Source: an uncultured Clostridia bacterium (GTDB taxonomy: Bacteria; Bacillota; Clostridia; Christensenellales; DTU072). From it: 46,732 nucleotides of DNA. The position numbers and the translations under genes are program-made. Shown piece after piece: positions 1 to 8,970 of the stretch. The stretch covers positions 1-46,732 of the forward strand of contig CALVTP010000008.1 of NCBI GenBank assembly GCA_944362765.1. Direction: 5' to 3'. Within the stretch, counting starts at the first letter, position 1, and each line of letters starts with the position of its first letter. The notes beneath the pieces are model-generated. The model did no database searches. It saw nothing but the letters and a program-made list of their open reading frames with translations, and was not told where the DNA came from.

Positions 1-321
1 GAACATCAGGACGGCGGAAAGCGCCAAAGGGATACCGCCGAACAGCAGGTACGGGCGGAATTTACCCCATTTAGTAGGTTTAGCACGCTAAGCTAACCAC
101 CCCATGATCGGGTCGTTGACGGCGTCCCAAATACGAGCCACAATCATGATAGCGGTAACAGCCGACAGCCAGATCGCCGAAGTATTTTCGTCGAAATTTG
201 CTCCCAAGACATCGGAATAGAACAAAGTCAGGTAGTATCCGACGGTAGCGAAAGCGATATTATTTCCCAAGTCTGCAATGCCGTAACCCAAATAATTGCG
301 AAATTTCAATCCCTTTTCCAT
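1..321 (-). pseudogene. GPH-family (MFS) sugar symporter, N-terminal part, interrupted by TAG
   Basis: The first 77 residues match the start of glycoside-pentoside-hexuronide:cation symporters: an opening GYGIADLGNN, a first membrane helix, then the loop motif WDAVNDPIMGWLA. At 88-90 (minus) a TAG replaces the Asp expected in the family motif LADRTKTKWGKFRPYLL. The same frame stays open for 29 more codons to the window edge and still reads KWGKFRPYLLFGGIPLALS, so the gene is homologous on both sides of the stop. The start ATG at 319-321 has AGAGG five bases upstream. TAG is an ordinary stop in many intact genes here, so read-through is unlikely. A recent nonsense mutation or a base error in the assembly are the two explanations. 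The gene continues left of the window. Confidence 0.8.
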
Positions 322-724
322 AAATACCTCTCAATCTAGTGGCAGACTACTATAATTTAATGGTAATTCCAAAACGCGCCAAAGTCAATACTGCTTTTTG
401 CGTGCAAGAAAGAAAAACAACAAAAAAGTTGCAAAAACCATAAAAAATATAAGCATAATTATACAACGACCCGGCAGAATTTGCCTTTTTCGTCCCGCGC
501 AGGGTATTTTAAGTATTTTAATATCGCAAAGTCCCGATACAAGTACGCTTGTATGTTAAAACACTCCGACAAGAAAGCTGCCGTATGCAAAGTAATGCAC
601 GTTAAAACTATACGAAACAGAAGAAAAAAACATATCAAATTTACCTGATATCCGCACGAATTAACTTATTCGTATTATCTAAAAATAGCAGTACGCTTTA
701 TTTATATTAATCTTTAATTAACTA
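322..724. other. AT-rich intergenic stretch
   Basis: No gene is supported in this AT-rich stretch between the broken symporter and the hsd operon. The only structure seen is an inverted repeat with 7-bp arms at 537-554 (ATACAAG, 4-base loop, CTTGTAT), which lacks a T-run and is therefore not a convincing terminator. The base composition is much lower in GC than the core genes and matches the neighbouring restriction locus. Confidence 0.5.
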
Positions 725-753
725 TTGTAAAATAAAGGTCGATATGGTATATT
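725..753 (+). promoter_or_regulatory. Candidate promoter of the hsd operon
   Basis: TTGTAA (725-730), a 17-base spacer and TATATT (748-753) form the best sigma-A-like promoter ahead of hsdM. It would give a leader of about 195 bases. Such AT-rich DNA offers chance matches, so the call is moderate. Confidence 0.4.
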
Positions 754-955
754 TTATATGTTTATGAAAAAGCAATGTATACATCTTTCTGCTCAGAGGG
801 CAAGGGAAAATAATATTGATGATTAATAAAAATGCTAATGATATTTATGTGGCAAAATAAATGGTGGTTTCTGTTTTTGGACGAAAAGAAAAATATTTTG
901 AAATTTATACAAAAGAATAAGTGGACACTACAAGTACTGAACGGAGGAAGAATAA

Positions 956-2962
956 ATGAATAATGTAACGCATAACGCAATAGTGAGTTTCATTTGGGGG
1001 ATTGCCGACGATTGTCTGCGAGATGTTTATGTGCGCGGGAAATATCGTGATGTTATTCTTCCGATGACAGTAATTCGCCGTTTGGATGCTTTGTTAGAGG
1101 AAACAAAGCAGGACGTCCTCGATATGAAAAAGAAGTTAGACTCTGCAAAGATTGCGAATCAATGGCCAGCTCTTTGCAATGCGGCAAAACAGGCGTTTTG
1201 CAACGCTTCGCCGTATCGGTTGAAAGATTTAACAAGCAGAGCAAAGAAACAGACATTGAAAGCAGACTTTATCATGTATTTGGACGGCTTTTCGCCAAAT
1301 GTACAAATTATTCTTGAGAAATTTAAGTTCCGTAATCAGATTGACACAATGGTGGATGCGGATATTCTTGGTGCTGTTATCGAAAAATTTGTTTCACCTG
1401 AAATCAATCTGAGTCCCAATCCCGTATGGAAAGATGTGAACAAAACAATTCTGCGTCATCCGGGACTTGACAATCACGGTATGGGCACAATATTTGAAGA
1501 ACTTATCCGTAAATTTAACGAGGAAAACAACGAAGAGGCTGGAGAGCACTGGACTCCGCGTGACGTTGTTGAGCTAATGGCAGATCTTATCTTTATGCCT
1601 ATTGCCGACAAAATAAAAGATGCGACGTATTCTTGCTATGACGGTGCATGCGGAACGGGTGGTATGTTGACTGTTGCGCAAGAGCGCCTTGAATCTCTCG
1701 CAAAAGAGCATAACAAAAAGGTATCTATTCATTTGTTCGGACAGGAAATCAATCCCGAAACATTTGCTATTTGCAAGGCAGATATGCTTTTGAAAGGAAA
1801 TGGAGAACAGGCAGATCATATTGCTTTCGGTTCAACTCTGTCTCTCGACGGGCATGCTTCGCGTCAATTCGATTTTATGCTCTCAAATCCTCCATACGGA
1901 AAAAGCTGGAAGACAGACGCCGAAAAAATGGGTGGCAAAAAGGAAATATTGGATACACGATTCAATGCCTATCTGAATGATGGCGAAGAACTTTCCATGA
2001 TTCCCCGTGTCAGTGACGGTCAACTTTTATTTCTTCTGAATAACGTAGCAAAGATGAAAAAGGATACCGATCTCGGGAGTCGCATTGCAGAAGTACACAA
2101 TGGGTCATCAATATTCACGGGCGATGCAGGCAGCGGTGAAAGTAATGCAAGGCGTTATATAATTGAAAATGACCTTGTGGAAGCCGTGATTGCTCTGCCT
2201 GAAAATATGTTTTACAATACAGGAATCGGTACCTATATTTGGGTGCTTTCCAATAAAAAAGAAGCGCGCCGCAAGGGTAAAATTCAGCTTATTGATGCCA
2301 CCGCAATGAAGTCTCCGCTTCGCAAGAACATGGGCAAAAAGAATTGCGAATTGACGGAAGATATCCGAAAAGAAATCATGCGTATTTTCCTTGAAATGGA
2401 GAAAAGCGAAGTAAGTAAAATTTTCAATAACGAGGAGTTTGGTTATTGGACAGTAACGGTTGATCGCCCTTTACGTCTTCGTGTCTATCCCGAAAGAGAT
2501 ATTCCTTCCGACACATTCAAAAAGACGGAAGAATTATCTCAGGTGAAAAAGGCTCTTGCTTTTGTGCCGAAAGATACTTTGCTTGATGATTGGAATTTAT
2601 TTTCCAAAACAACGGGATTGAAGGCGTCTGTTCTCAAAAAAATTCGTCCGTTTATCACGGAAAAAGACGCTACCGCCAAGCCGGTTGAAGGCGAGGCGGA
2701 TCCTGACTTGCGTGACAAAGAAAATATACCTTTCACTTACGAAGGCGGCATTGAGGCTTTTATGAAAAATGAAGTGCTAACCTACGCTCCCGACGCTTAT
2801 ATAGACCCGTCCGCAACGGAGATCGGTTATGAAATTTCATTTACAAAATATTTCTATAAACCTGTGCAGTTGCGTGATATGAATGAAATTTTAGAAAATT
2901 TGCGTGATTTGGAGAAAGAGAGTAAAGAATTGATGTTTGATATTTTGGAGGATGTAAAGTGA
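956..2962 (+). CDS. hsdM: Type I restriction-modification system, DNA methyltransferase subunit HsdM
   Basis: Adenine-N6 DNA methyltransferase subunit of a type I R-M enzyme; with HsdS it modifies the recognition site, and with HsdR it forms the restriction complex in the cytoplasm. The 668-residue length is usual. After an N-terminal helical domain (HsdM_N, about 1-170) come the AdoMet motif DGACGTGGML near residue 230 and the catalytic NPPY motif in SNPPYGKSW near residue 310, then a long helical C-terminal part. The ATG at 956 has a strong site, GGAGGA, eight bases upstream. The stop overlaps the GTG start of hsdS by 4 bases, so the two are translationally coupled. Nothing suggests inactivation. 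Confidence 0.96.
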   Translation: MNNVTHNAIVSFIWGIADDCLRDVYVRGKYRDVILPMTVIRRLDALLEETKQDVLDMKKKLDSAKIANQWPALCNAAKQAFCNASPYRLKDLTSRAKKQTLKADFIMYLDGFSPNVQIILEKFKFRNQIDTMVDADILGAVIEKFVSPEINLSPNPVWKDVNKTILRHPGLDNHGMGTIFEELIRKFNEENNEEAGEHWTPRDVVELMADLIFMPIADKIKDATYSCYDGACGTGGMLTVAQERLESLAKEHNKKVSIHLFGQEINPETFAICKADMLLKGNGEQADHIAFGSTLSLDGHASRQFDFMLSNPPYGKSWKTDAEKMGGKKEILDTRFNAYLNDGEELSMIPRVSDGQLLFLLNNVAKMKKDTDLGSRIAEVHNGSSIFTGDAGSGESNARRYIIENDLVEAVIALPENMFYNTGIGTYIWVLSNKKEARRKGKIQLIDATAMKSPLRKNMGKKNCELTEDIRKEIMRIFLEMEKSEVSKIFNNEEFGYWTVTVDRPLRLRVYPERDIPSDTFKKTEELSQVKKALAFVPKDTLLDDWNLFSKTTGLKASVLKKIRPFITEKDATAKPVEGEADPDLRDKENIPFTYEGGIEAFMKNEVLTYAPDAYIDPSATEIGYEISFTKYFYKPVQLRDMNEILENLRDLEKESKELMFDILEDVK

Positions 2963-4308
2963 AGAAATACATCTCCTATAAAAATAGCCAAGAAAAATGG
3001 CTTGGTCAAATCCCATCACATTGGTGTGAAGCGTATTTGCAAACCGTGTGCGATGAAAAAAGAAATATAAATGTAAATAATGAAGTATCTTTGGTGCTTT
3101 CATTAAGCTATGGAAAAGTAATCCGCAAAAAAGATATTTATGCAGGACTTGTTGCGAAGGACTTTAGAACATATCAAATCGTAGAACCAAATGATATTAT
3201 TTTAAGATTTACAGATTTACAAAACGATCATAAAAGCCTAAGAACTGGTTTAGTACAAGAAAAAGGTATTATAACTGCAGCATATACTTGTATTACGTCG
3301 AGTTCAAACGCTGCTTATTTGCATTATATCTTGCATTCATACGATGTTAAGAAAGTATTTTATGGCTTAGGCGGAGGCGTTCGCCAGTCCATAGGCTTTA
3401 AGGATATTAGATACTTATTTCTTCCCATCCCACCTCGGGATGAACAAGACCAGATTGTGCGCTTTTTGGATTGGAAAGTGTCCTCCATCAATCGCCTGAT
3501 AAACATCAAGAAAAAGGAAATTTCTAAGCTTGAAGAATTAAAACGTACTAAAATTGCAACGGTTGTAATGGGTAAGTTGGCTGATGAACAAAAAGAAACA
3601 GCTATTAGTTGGGTTCATTCTATACCAACTCATTGGCAAGAAGCTTCTTTAATTCAAGTCGCTGAAGAACAGCTAATAAAGAATGTGGGTTTAACTGAAA
3701 AAAATTTGTTGTCATTAAGTTATGGGAAAATTATAAACAAAGACATTGAAGCAACGGAGGGTTTATTGCCTGCTAGTTTTGAAAGCTATCAGATTGTTAA
3801 TGACGGTAATATAATTTTACGTCTTACAGATTTGCAAAACGATCATAGAAGCTTAAGAACAGGACTTGTTACTCAAAAAGGCATAATAACTTCTGCTTAC
3901 ACATGCTTAAAAACAAGGGGTAGTGTTCTTTCAGAATATCTTCAACTGCAACTTCATATTGCCGATTTGTGTAAGGTATTTTATGGCATGGGTGGCGGTG
4001 TACGTCAAAGCATTGGTTTTAAAGAAATAAGAAAACTCATAATTGCGCTTCCCTCTTTGGAAGAACAAGAAGAAATTGTTGAGGTTGTACATAAAATAGA
4101 GAATCCTATCAATGAACTAATAAAAAAATATAAAGATTTTATTCTTTTGCTTGAAAATTTGAAATCACGTATTATTTCCGATGCCGTAACAGGACAAATT
4201 GATGTGCGGGATGTTAAGATACCGTCGTTTGATATGGTAGAAGAAGATCTTAACGAGGAAAATCTTGAAAATAATGATGAAACTGAAGAGAGCGGGGAGG
4301 TAGAATAA
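2959..4308 (+). CDS. hsdS: Type I restriction-modification specificity subunit HsdS with two closely similar TRDs
   Basis: DNA-recognition subunit of the type I enzyme. The 449 residues show the usual plan: target recognition domain 1 (about 10-165), a conserved helix (about 175-210), TRD2 (about 225-375) and a second helix (385-425). The GTG start overlaps the hsdM stop and has GGAGG upstream. The two TRDs are unusually alike: both carry LSLSYGK, then I(I/V)LR(F/L)TDLQNDH(K/R)SLRTGLV, then KGIIT(A/S)AYTC, then VFYG(L/M)GGGVRQSIGFK. Most HsdS proteins pair unrelated TRDs. This pair implies an intragenic duplication and near-identical half-sites in opposite orientation, i.e. a palindromic bipartite target. 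The acidic tail after residue 425 is low-complexity. Confidence 0.95.
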   Translation: MKKYISYKNSQEKWLGQIPSHWCEAYLQTVCDEKRNINVNNEVSLVLSLSYGKVIRKKDIYAGLVAKDFRTYQIVEPNDIILRFTDLQNDHKSLRTGLVQEKGIITAAYTCITSSSNAAYLHYILHSYDVKKVFYGLGGGVRQSIGFKDIRYLFLPIPPRDEQDQIVRFLDWKVSSINRLINIKKKEISKLEELKRTKIATVVMGKLADEQKETAISWVHSIPTHWQEASLIQVAEEQLIKNVGLTEKNLLSLSYGKIINKDIEATEGLLPASFESYQIVNDGNIILRLTDLQNDHRSLRTGLVTQKGIITSAYTCLKTRGSVLSEYLQLQLHIADLCKVFYGMGGGVRQSIGFKEIRKLIIALPSLEEQEEIVEVVHKIENPINELIKKYKDFILLLENLKSRIISDAVTGQIDVRDVKIPSFDMVEEDLNEENLENNDETEESGEVE

Positions 4309-4310
4309 AT

Positions 4311-5393
4311 ATGGCAGATAAATCAAAAGTGTTTTTCATTATGCCATTTGAGCAAGATTATTTTGATTTATACGAGGAGTTTAAAAACAGATTTTGCGAA
4401 AAATTTGACTTCTCGCATGCCGGCGATCTTGATAACCAGCAAAGTATAATCAAAGATATTGTCGTTGGCATAGCGGAAGCCGATATAATAATTGCAGATT
4501 TGACGGGCTTAAACCCAAATGTTTTTTATGAACTCGGAATAGCTCACACAATGGATAAAAAAGCAATTATTATAACGCAAAATTTGGATGATTTGCCGTT
4601 TGACATTAGGTCTTATAGAGCGAATGAATATAGTTTGAAGTTTAATAAAATCCCTTCTTTTATGAAGGAAATGGAAAAATTGTTGAACGGAGCAATAGAC
4701 GGAAGCGTAAATTACGGAAATCCCGTTAACGATTTTGCACCTAAAAGCACAGTAATCGTCGAAACTCCAGTAAGTGAGAAAGCTACTGAAGCTACAAATT
4801 CTGCTGAGGAAGAAGCAGATGAAGAGGAGTTGGGCTTTTTGGATTTTATGACAAATATTGAGGAAAGAGGGGTATTAATTTTAAACGAGGTAATAGCAAT
4901 TAAAGATGGTATGGAAGCCGTAGGTTCAGAAACCAATAAAGCGACGACAGAAATAAACAGAGTTAAGACTAAAAGCGGTAAAATAGATCCTGTTTTTGCG
5001 CAAACTGTTTGTAAAAAACTTTCTGTGCCCGTAAATAAATTTGCAACAGATTTAGCGGAACATGTTGACATTATCTCGGAAAATTGGGATGTAATTGAAA
5101 ACTCTTATTTTGGATTATTAGATAATCCTTTTATTAAAATCCCTGAAAATATTATAGGATTGCAAAGCTCCAATGATAAACTCAAAGAGATGCAGGTAGC
5201 ATTAAAAAATTCTAATGCTGCAATTGAGACTTTAATATTTTCTTTGTCAGGGAGTATGGGAGTTGAGCGTAAATTAACAAAATCTATTCGTCTTTTGCAA
5301 GACGGATTGTCATCTTATTTATCTTTGACGGATAAAATGTTTGCGTCAATAGAAAGAATCTTGACGAAAAGTGAACTTATCATCAAAGGATAA
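4311..5393 (+). CDS. TIR-like / nucleoside deoxyribosyltransferase-like protein embedded in the hsd operon
   Basis: The first 110 residues form a flavodoxin-like nucleotide-binding domain of the TIR / nucleoside 2-deoxyribosyltransferase superfamily: FFIMPFE near 8-14, ADIIIADLTG at 57-66, and NPNVFYELGIAH at 68-79, where Glu74 sits at the position of the catalytic glutamate. Residues about 150-180 are an acidic linker, and 180-360 look helical and coiled-coil-like, with no recognisable catalytic motif. It starts 2 bases after hsdS, with GGGAGG upstream, and ends 13 bases before hsdR, so it is co-transcribed with the R-M genes. Proteins of this superfamily cleave NAD or nucleotides and act in several anti-phage systems. 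A second-line abortive-infection role, like that of PrrC inside prr-hsd loci, is inference. No function has been shown for this family member. Confidence 0.75.
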   Translation: MADKSKVFFIMPFEQDYFDLYEEFKNRFCEKFDFSHAGDLDNQQSIIKDIVVGIAEADIIIADLTGLNPNVFYELGIAHTMDKKAIIITQNLDDLPFDIRSYRANEYSLKFNKIPSFMKEMEKLLNGAIDGSVNYGNPVNDFAPKSTVIVETPVSEKATEATNSAEEEADEEELGFLDFMTNIEERGVLILNEVIAIKDGMEAVGSETNKATTEINRVKTKSGKIDPVFAQTVCKKLSVPVNKFATDLAEHVDIISENWDVIENSYFGLLDNPFIKIPENIIGLQSSNDKLKEMQVALKNSNAAIETLIFSLSGSMGVERKLTKSIRLLQDGLSSYLSLTDKMFASIERILTKSELIIKG

Positions 5394-5406
5394 GGAGGAA
5401 TGCAAT

Positions 5407-8361
5407 ATGTTTACAAATACGAGAGAAAACGGCCTTGAAACTTTAATTGTCAAATGGCTTGTAGAGAAAAACGGCTACGAAGAGGGGTTTAATTCTGATT
5501 ATAATCAAGAATATGCCATTGACGAAACACGTCTGTTCCGTTTTTTATTTGACACGCAGCCGGACGAAATGAAAAAACTCGGAGTCAAAGACTCCGACTT
5601 GAAAAAACGACAGTTTCTCAATCGCCTGCAAGGGGAACTTGTGAAAAGGGGTATCATTGACGTATTGCGTAACGGTATTAAGATTTATCCTGCCGACCTT
5701 ATAATGTTTTATCTGACACCTTCCGAAGGGAATGTTAAACAGAAAGAGCTGTTTGATAAGAACATTTTCAGCGTTACAAGACAGCTACGATATTCTCCCG
5801 ACGCAACGAAACTCGCGTTGGATGTCTGCTTGTTTATCAACGGTTTACCTGTTCTTACAATGGAACTCAAAAATCAGTTGACTAAGCAAAATACAGATGA
5901 TGCGGTTGAACAGTACAAAAACTATAGAGATCCCAAAGATATTTTGTTCTCGTTCAAGAGGTGTATGGCGCATTTTGCTATTGATGATGCCACTATCAAA
6001 TTCTGCACAAAACTTTCAGGTAGAAGTAGTTGGTTTTTGCCGTTTAATAAAGGATTTAATGACGGTGCAGGCAATCCTCCCAATCCTGACGGCTTGATGA
6101 CCGATTATTTTTGGAAGGACATTTTAACCAAGACGAAACTCTCGCGCATTATAGAGAATTATGCACAGGTAGTAGAAGAGGTAGATGAGGAGACAAAGAA
6201 AAAAACATATAAGCAGGTATTTCCTCGCTATCACCAGCTTGATGTCGTTGAAAAACTGTTGGCGGACGTAAAAAAGAATGGTGTCGGTAAAAAGTATCTT
6301 GTTCAGCATAGTGCAGGAAGCGGAAAATCAAATTCTATCGCTTGGCTTGCACATCAGTTAATCGGTCTTGAGAAAAACAATCGCCCGATGATCGATTCCG
6401 TTCTTGTTGTAACAGATAGGCGTATTCTTGACAAGCAAATCCGTAATACTATTAAACAATTTATGCAAGTTGATAAAACGGTAACCTGGGCAGAACATTC
6501 CGGGGACCTGAAGACTGCAATACAAAACGGGAAAAGAATTATAGTCACAACTATAGAGAAATTTCCCTATATCGTTTCTGACATAGGACAGGAACATAAG
6601 AACAGTAAATTTGCAATTATTATCGATGAGGCGCATTCCGGGCAAAGCGGTAAAAATGCCGGGAATATGAGTTTGGCTCTTTCCGGACTTGCTTCTTTTG
6701 ATGAAATGGATAATGAGGATAAAGTAAACGCATTGGTTGAAGGACGAAAACTCGTAAAAAATGCCAGTTACTTTGCCTTTACTGCTACGCCGAAGAATAA
6801 AACTGAGGAGTTATTCGGTGTGGCTTATGAGGAAGACGGAGAAGTTAAGCATAGACCCTTTCACTCGTATACTATGAAGCAAGCAATTCAGGAAGGTTTT
6901 ATTTTAGACGTCCTGAAAAATTATACGACAATCGACAGTTTCTATAAAATCATGAAAACGGTCGAGGACGATCCTATGTTTGATAAAAAGCGTGCTCAAA
7001 AGAAGTTGCGTGCTTTTGTCGAGGGAAATGAAATTACCATTGCGAAAAAAGCAGCAATGATGGTTGAACATTTCCATGAACAAGTTATTGCCAAGAAAAA
7101 AATAAACGGACAAGCTCGCGCAATGGTTGTAACGGCAAATATTCCTCGTTGTATTGAGTATTATTATGCGATCAATAAATGTCTGAATGAAAGGCACAGC
7201 CCCTATAAAGCAATTATAGCGTTTTCGGGAGAGCATAAATATAAAGGGGTGGAACCGGCGCTGACATCTGCCGCACTGAATGGTTTTTCTGATGCGAAAA
7301 TACCTTCTGTTTTTAAAAAAGATCCGTATCGTATTTTGATCGTTGCCGATATGTTCCAGACCGGTTTTGACGAACCGCTTTTACATACCATGTATGTTGA
7401 TAAACCACTTTATGATATCGGTGCCGTTCAAACATTATCCAGACTAAACCGCGCTTATCCAGGGAAAGACGATACGTTTGTCCTCGATTTTGCAAATAAG
7501 ACATCGATAATAGAAGAAGCTTTTTCCAGATATTATCGCACAACGATTTTGTCCGGAGAAACAGATCCTAATAAACTATATGATTTAATTGCACTGCTTG
7601 AAAAGCATCAAGTATTTGGTGTGGAAGATGTCAATAATCTTGTCGAACTATTTCTTGGCGGTGCGGAACGCGATCGTCTTGATCCTATTTTGGATGCTTG
7701 CTGCGCTATATATAGACAATTGGGTACAGATGAACAGATAGAATTTAAGGGTGCCGCAAAAGCATTTGTGCGAACCTATGAATTTCTAGGTGCAATCCTT
7801 CCGTATGGCAACGTCGACTGGGAAAAATTGTCAATTTTCTTGAATTTTTTAATATGTAAATTGCCGTCTCCTCGCCCTGATGATTTGTCGGAAGGAATAT
7901 TGAATACAATTGATCTTTCAAGTTATCGTAATGAGGTAAGGGAAACAATTGCAATAAAGCTTGAAGATCAGGATTCGGAGATATTACCTGTACCTACAGG
8001 TAGTGTCGTACATATCATTGAACCGGAATTAGATTTATTGTCAAGAATTATCTCTGATTTCAACGACATGTTTGGGAATATTAGTTGGAATGATACGGAT
8101 AATGTACAAAGGCAAATTCTTGAGATCCCTGCTATGGTATCAAGAGACGAAAAGTATCAAAATGCTATGAAAAATTCAGATGAGCAAAGTGCTCGTTTGG
8201 AAAGCGAACGTGCGTTACAACAGGTTATATTCTCGATAATGGCGGATAACATGGAATTATTTAAGCAATTCCAAGATAATCCTTCGTTTAAGAAATGGCT
8301 CTCTGATCTTGTTTTCAATTTAACTTACAATAAAGAAGGAAAACCATATATTAATAGCTGA
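5407..8361 (+). CDS. hsdR: Type I restriction enzyme, endonuclease/translocase subunit HsdR
   Basis: Motor and nuclease subunit of the type I enzyme, 984 residues. In order it shows an N-terminal PD-(D/E)xK nuclease with its ELK near residue 153, Walker A in HSAGSGKSNS near 300, the DEAH box in IIDEAHSG near 406, FTATPK near 457, then the second helicase lobe with DMFQTGFDEPLLHTMY and TLSRLNRAYPGKDDT (motif VI), and a helical C-terminus that contacts HsdM. The chosen ATG at 5407 has AAGGAGG eight bases upstream. An in-frame GTG at 5371 would overlap the previous gene and lacks a site. All key motifs are intact, so the system should restrict as well as modify. No clear terminator follows. Confidence 0.96.
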   Translation: MFTNTRENGLETLIVKWLVEKNGYEEGFNSDYNQEYAIDETRLFRFLFDTQPDEMKKLGVKDSDLKKRQFLNRLQGELVKRGIIDVLRNGIKIYPADLIMFYLTPSEGNVKQKELFDKNIFSVTRQLRYSPDATKLALDVCLFINGLPVLTMELKNQLTKQNTDDAVEQYKNYRDPKDILFSFKRCMAHFAIDDATIKFCTKLSGRSSWFLPFNKGFNDGAGNPPNPDGLMTDYFWKDILTKTKLSRIIENYAQVVEEVDEETKKKTYKQVFPRYHQLDVVEKLLADVKKNGVGKKYLVQHSAGSGKSNSIAWLAHQLIGLEKNNRPMIDSVLVVTDRRILDKQIRNTIKQFMQVDKTVTWAEHSGDLKTAIQNGKRIIVTTIEKFPYIVSDIGQEHKNSKFAIIIDEAHSGQSGKNAGNMSLALSGLASFDEMDNEDKVNALVEGRKLVKNASYFAFTATPKNKTEELFGVAYEEDGEVKHRPFHSYTMKQAIQEGFILDVLKNYTTIDSFYKIMKTVEDDPMFDKKRAQKKLRAFVEGNEITIAKKAAMMVEHFHEQVIAKKKINGQARAMVVTANIPRCIEYYYAINKCLNERHSPYKAIIAFSGEHKYKGVEPALTSAALNGFSDAKIPSVFKKDPYRILIVADMFQTGFDEPLLHTMYVDKPLYDIGAVQTLSRLNRAYPGKDDTFVLDFANKTSIIEEAFSRYYRTTILSGETDPNKLYDLIALLEKHQVFGVEDVNNLVELFLGGAERDRLDPILDACCAIYRQLGTDEQIEFKGAAKAFVRTYEFLGAILPYGNVDWEKLSIFLNFLICKLPSPRPDDLSEGILNTIDLSSYRNEVRETIAIKLEDQDSEILPVPTGSVVHIIEPELDLLSRIISDFNDMFGNISWNDTDNVQRQILEIPAMVSRDEKYQNAMKNSDEQSARLESERALQQVIFSIMADNMELFKQFQDNPSFKKWLSDLVFNLTYNKEGKPYINS

Positions 8362-8514
8362 AACCGTTGCAAAATGAAGTGTAAATTTAATTTATGGCTA
8401 TGTGAAAAAAAATACTTATATTTCACTGTCTGTAAACTTGCACAGTCAGCCATGGATTTTTATGGTAAATAATAAAGAAAAACCGGATAGGGGTTAAGGA
8501 ATAAAATAAAAGCA
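8362..8514. other. Spacer between hsdR and the repeat array
   Basis: AT-rich sequence with no gene. An interrupted inverted repeat (ATGGCT near 8394, AGCCAT near 8447) surrounds an A-run and T-run, but it does not look like a standard terminator. The right end of the hsd island may lie here. Confidence 0.35.
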
Positions 8515-8555
8515 TGAAAAAAGGGCGCTGGATGCACCCTTATGTTCGTTTTAGG
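8515..8555 (-). repeat. Right-end fragment of the tRNA-linked repeat family
   Basis: Only the terminator-hairpin end of the repeat unit is present (AAGGGCGC, short loop, G(A/C)CCCTT and then TTATGTTCGTTTTAGG). It is the most distal and most decayed member of the array downstream of the Met-Glu-Val tRNA operon. Confidence 0.65.
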
Positions 8556-8560
8556 AGCCA

Positions 8561-8675
8561 CGTTTAATAGAAGGGTGTAGATAGCGCACTTCTTTTAATG
8601 CCGTACAAGGGAGTGTACAAAGAAGTACATGACCGCCGACCCCAAACAAAAAAGCGCTAGATGCACCTTAGCTTT
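8561..8675 (-). repeat. Degenerate copy of the tRNA-linked repeat
   Basis: It keeps GAAGGGTGTAGATAGCGCAC, the central stem TGTAC-6 bases-GTACA and the GACCGCC box, but the terminator hairpin (AGCGCTAGATGCACC) and terminal inverted repeats have decayed. Confidence 0.7.
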
Positions 8676-8680
8676 ACAGA

Positions 8681-8810
8681 CCAAACCGAACAGAAGGGTT
8701 GCAGATTGCGTTCTTTCGAATGTGAGGACAAGGGAGTTTACCAAAACGTAAATGACCGCAGTCCGAATCATGAAGAAAGGGCGCAAGATGCGCCCTTATG
8801 TTCGGTTTGG
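8681..8810 (-). repeat. Complete 130-bp tRNA-linked repeat abutting tRNA-Val(TAC)
   Basis: It is bounded by a perfect 12-bp inverted repeat, CCAAACCGAACA at the left and TGTTCGGTTTGG at the right. The arms extend through AAGGG/CCCTT after one mismatch. The inner stem is TTTAC-6-GTAAA. Read on the minus strand, its first three bases are the encoded CCA of tRNA-Val, and its first internal hairpin (8777-8797) acts as the tRNA terminator. Confidence 0.85.
8777..8797 (-). terminator. Intrinsic terminator of the Met-Glu-Val tRNA operon, inside the repeat
   Basis: Minus-strand stem AAGGGCGCA / TGCGCCCTT with a 3-base loop, followed by TTCTTC. It lies 10 bases after the tRNA-Val CCA. Confidence 0.7.
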
Positions 8811-8883
8811 TGGAGACAATAGGACTTGAACCTATGACATCTTGCTTGTAAGGCAAGCGCTCTCCCAGCTGAGCTATGCCTCC
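8808..8883 (-). tRNA. tRNA-Val (anticodon TAC)
   Basis: A 76-nt cloverleaf with encoded CCA. The acceptor stem GGAGGCA pairs with TGTCTCC (one G-U pair), the anticodon loop is CTTACAA, and the T-arm holds GTTCAAGTC. It is the third gene of the leftward tRNA operon. Its CCA is also the outer end of the adjoining repeat. Confidence 0.96.
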
Positions 8884-8889
8884 GAAGAG

Positions 8890-8964
8890 TGGTGACCCCG
8901 AGGGGAATCGAACCCCTGTTACCGCCGTGAAAGGGCGATGTCTTGACCGCTTGACCACGGGGCC
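8890..8964 (-). tRNA. tRNA-Glu (anticodon TTC)
   Basis: A 75-nt cloverleaf with encoded CCA. The acceptor GGCCCCG pairs with CGGGGTC, the anticodon loop is CTTTCAC, and the T-arm is AGGGG-TTCGATT-CCCCT. It lies 6 bases from tRNA-Val and 6 from tRNA-Met. Confidence 0.96.
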
Positions 8965-8970
8965 ACGTAT

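Noticed and set aside
88-90. Recoding of TAG as an amino acid
   Set aside because: TAG is the normal stop of many intact genes in the window, and no suppressor tRNA was seen; a point mutation or error is simpler.
4311-5393. Reading the embedded gene as an anticodon nuclease (PrrC)
   Set aside because: There is no ABC-type ATPase domain or PrrC nuclease motif; the N-terminal domain is clearly TIR/deoxyribosyltransferase-like.
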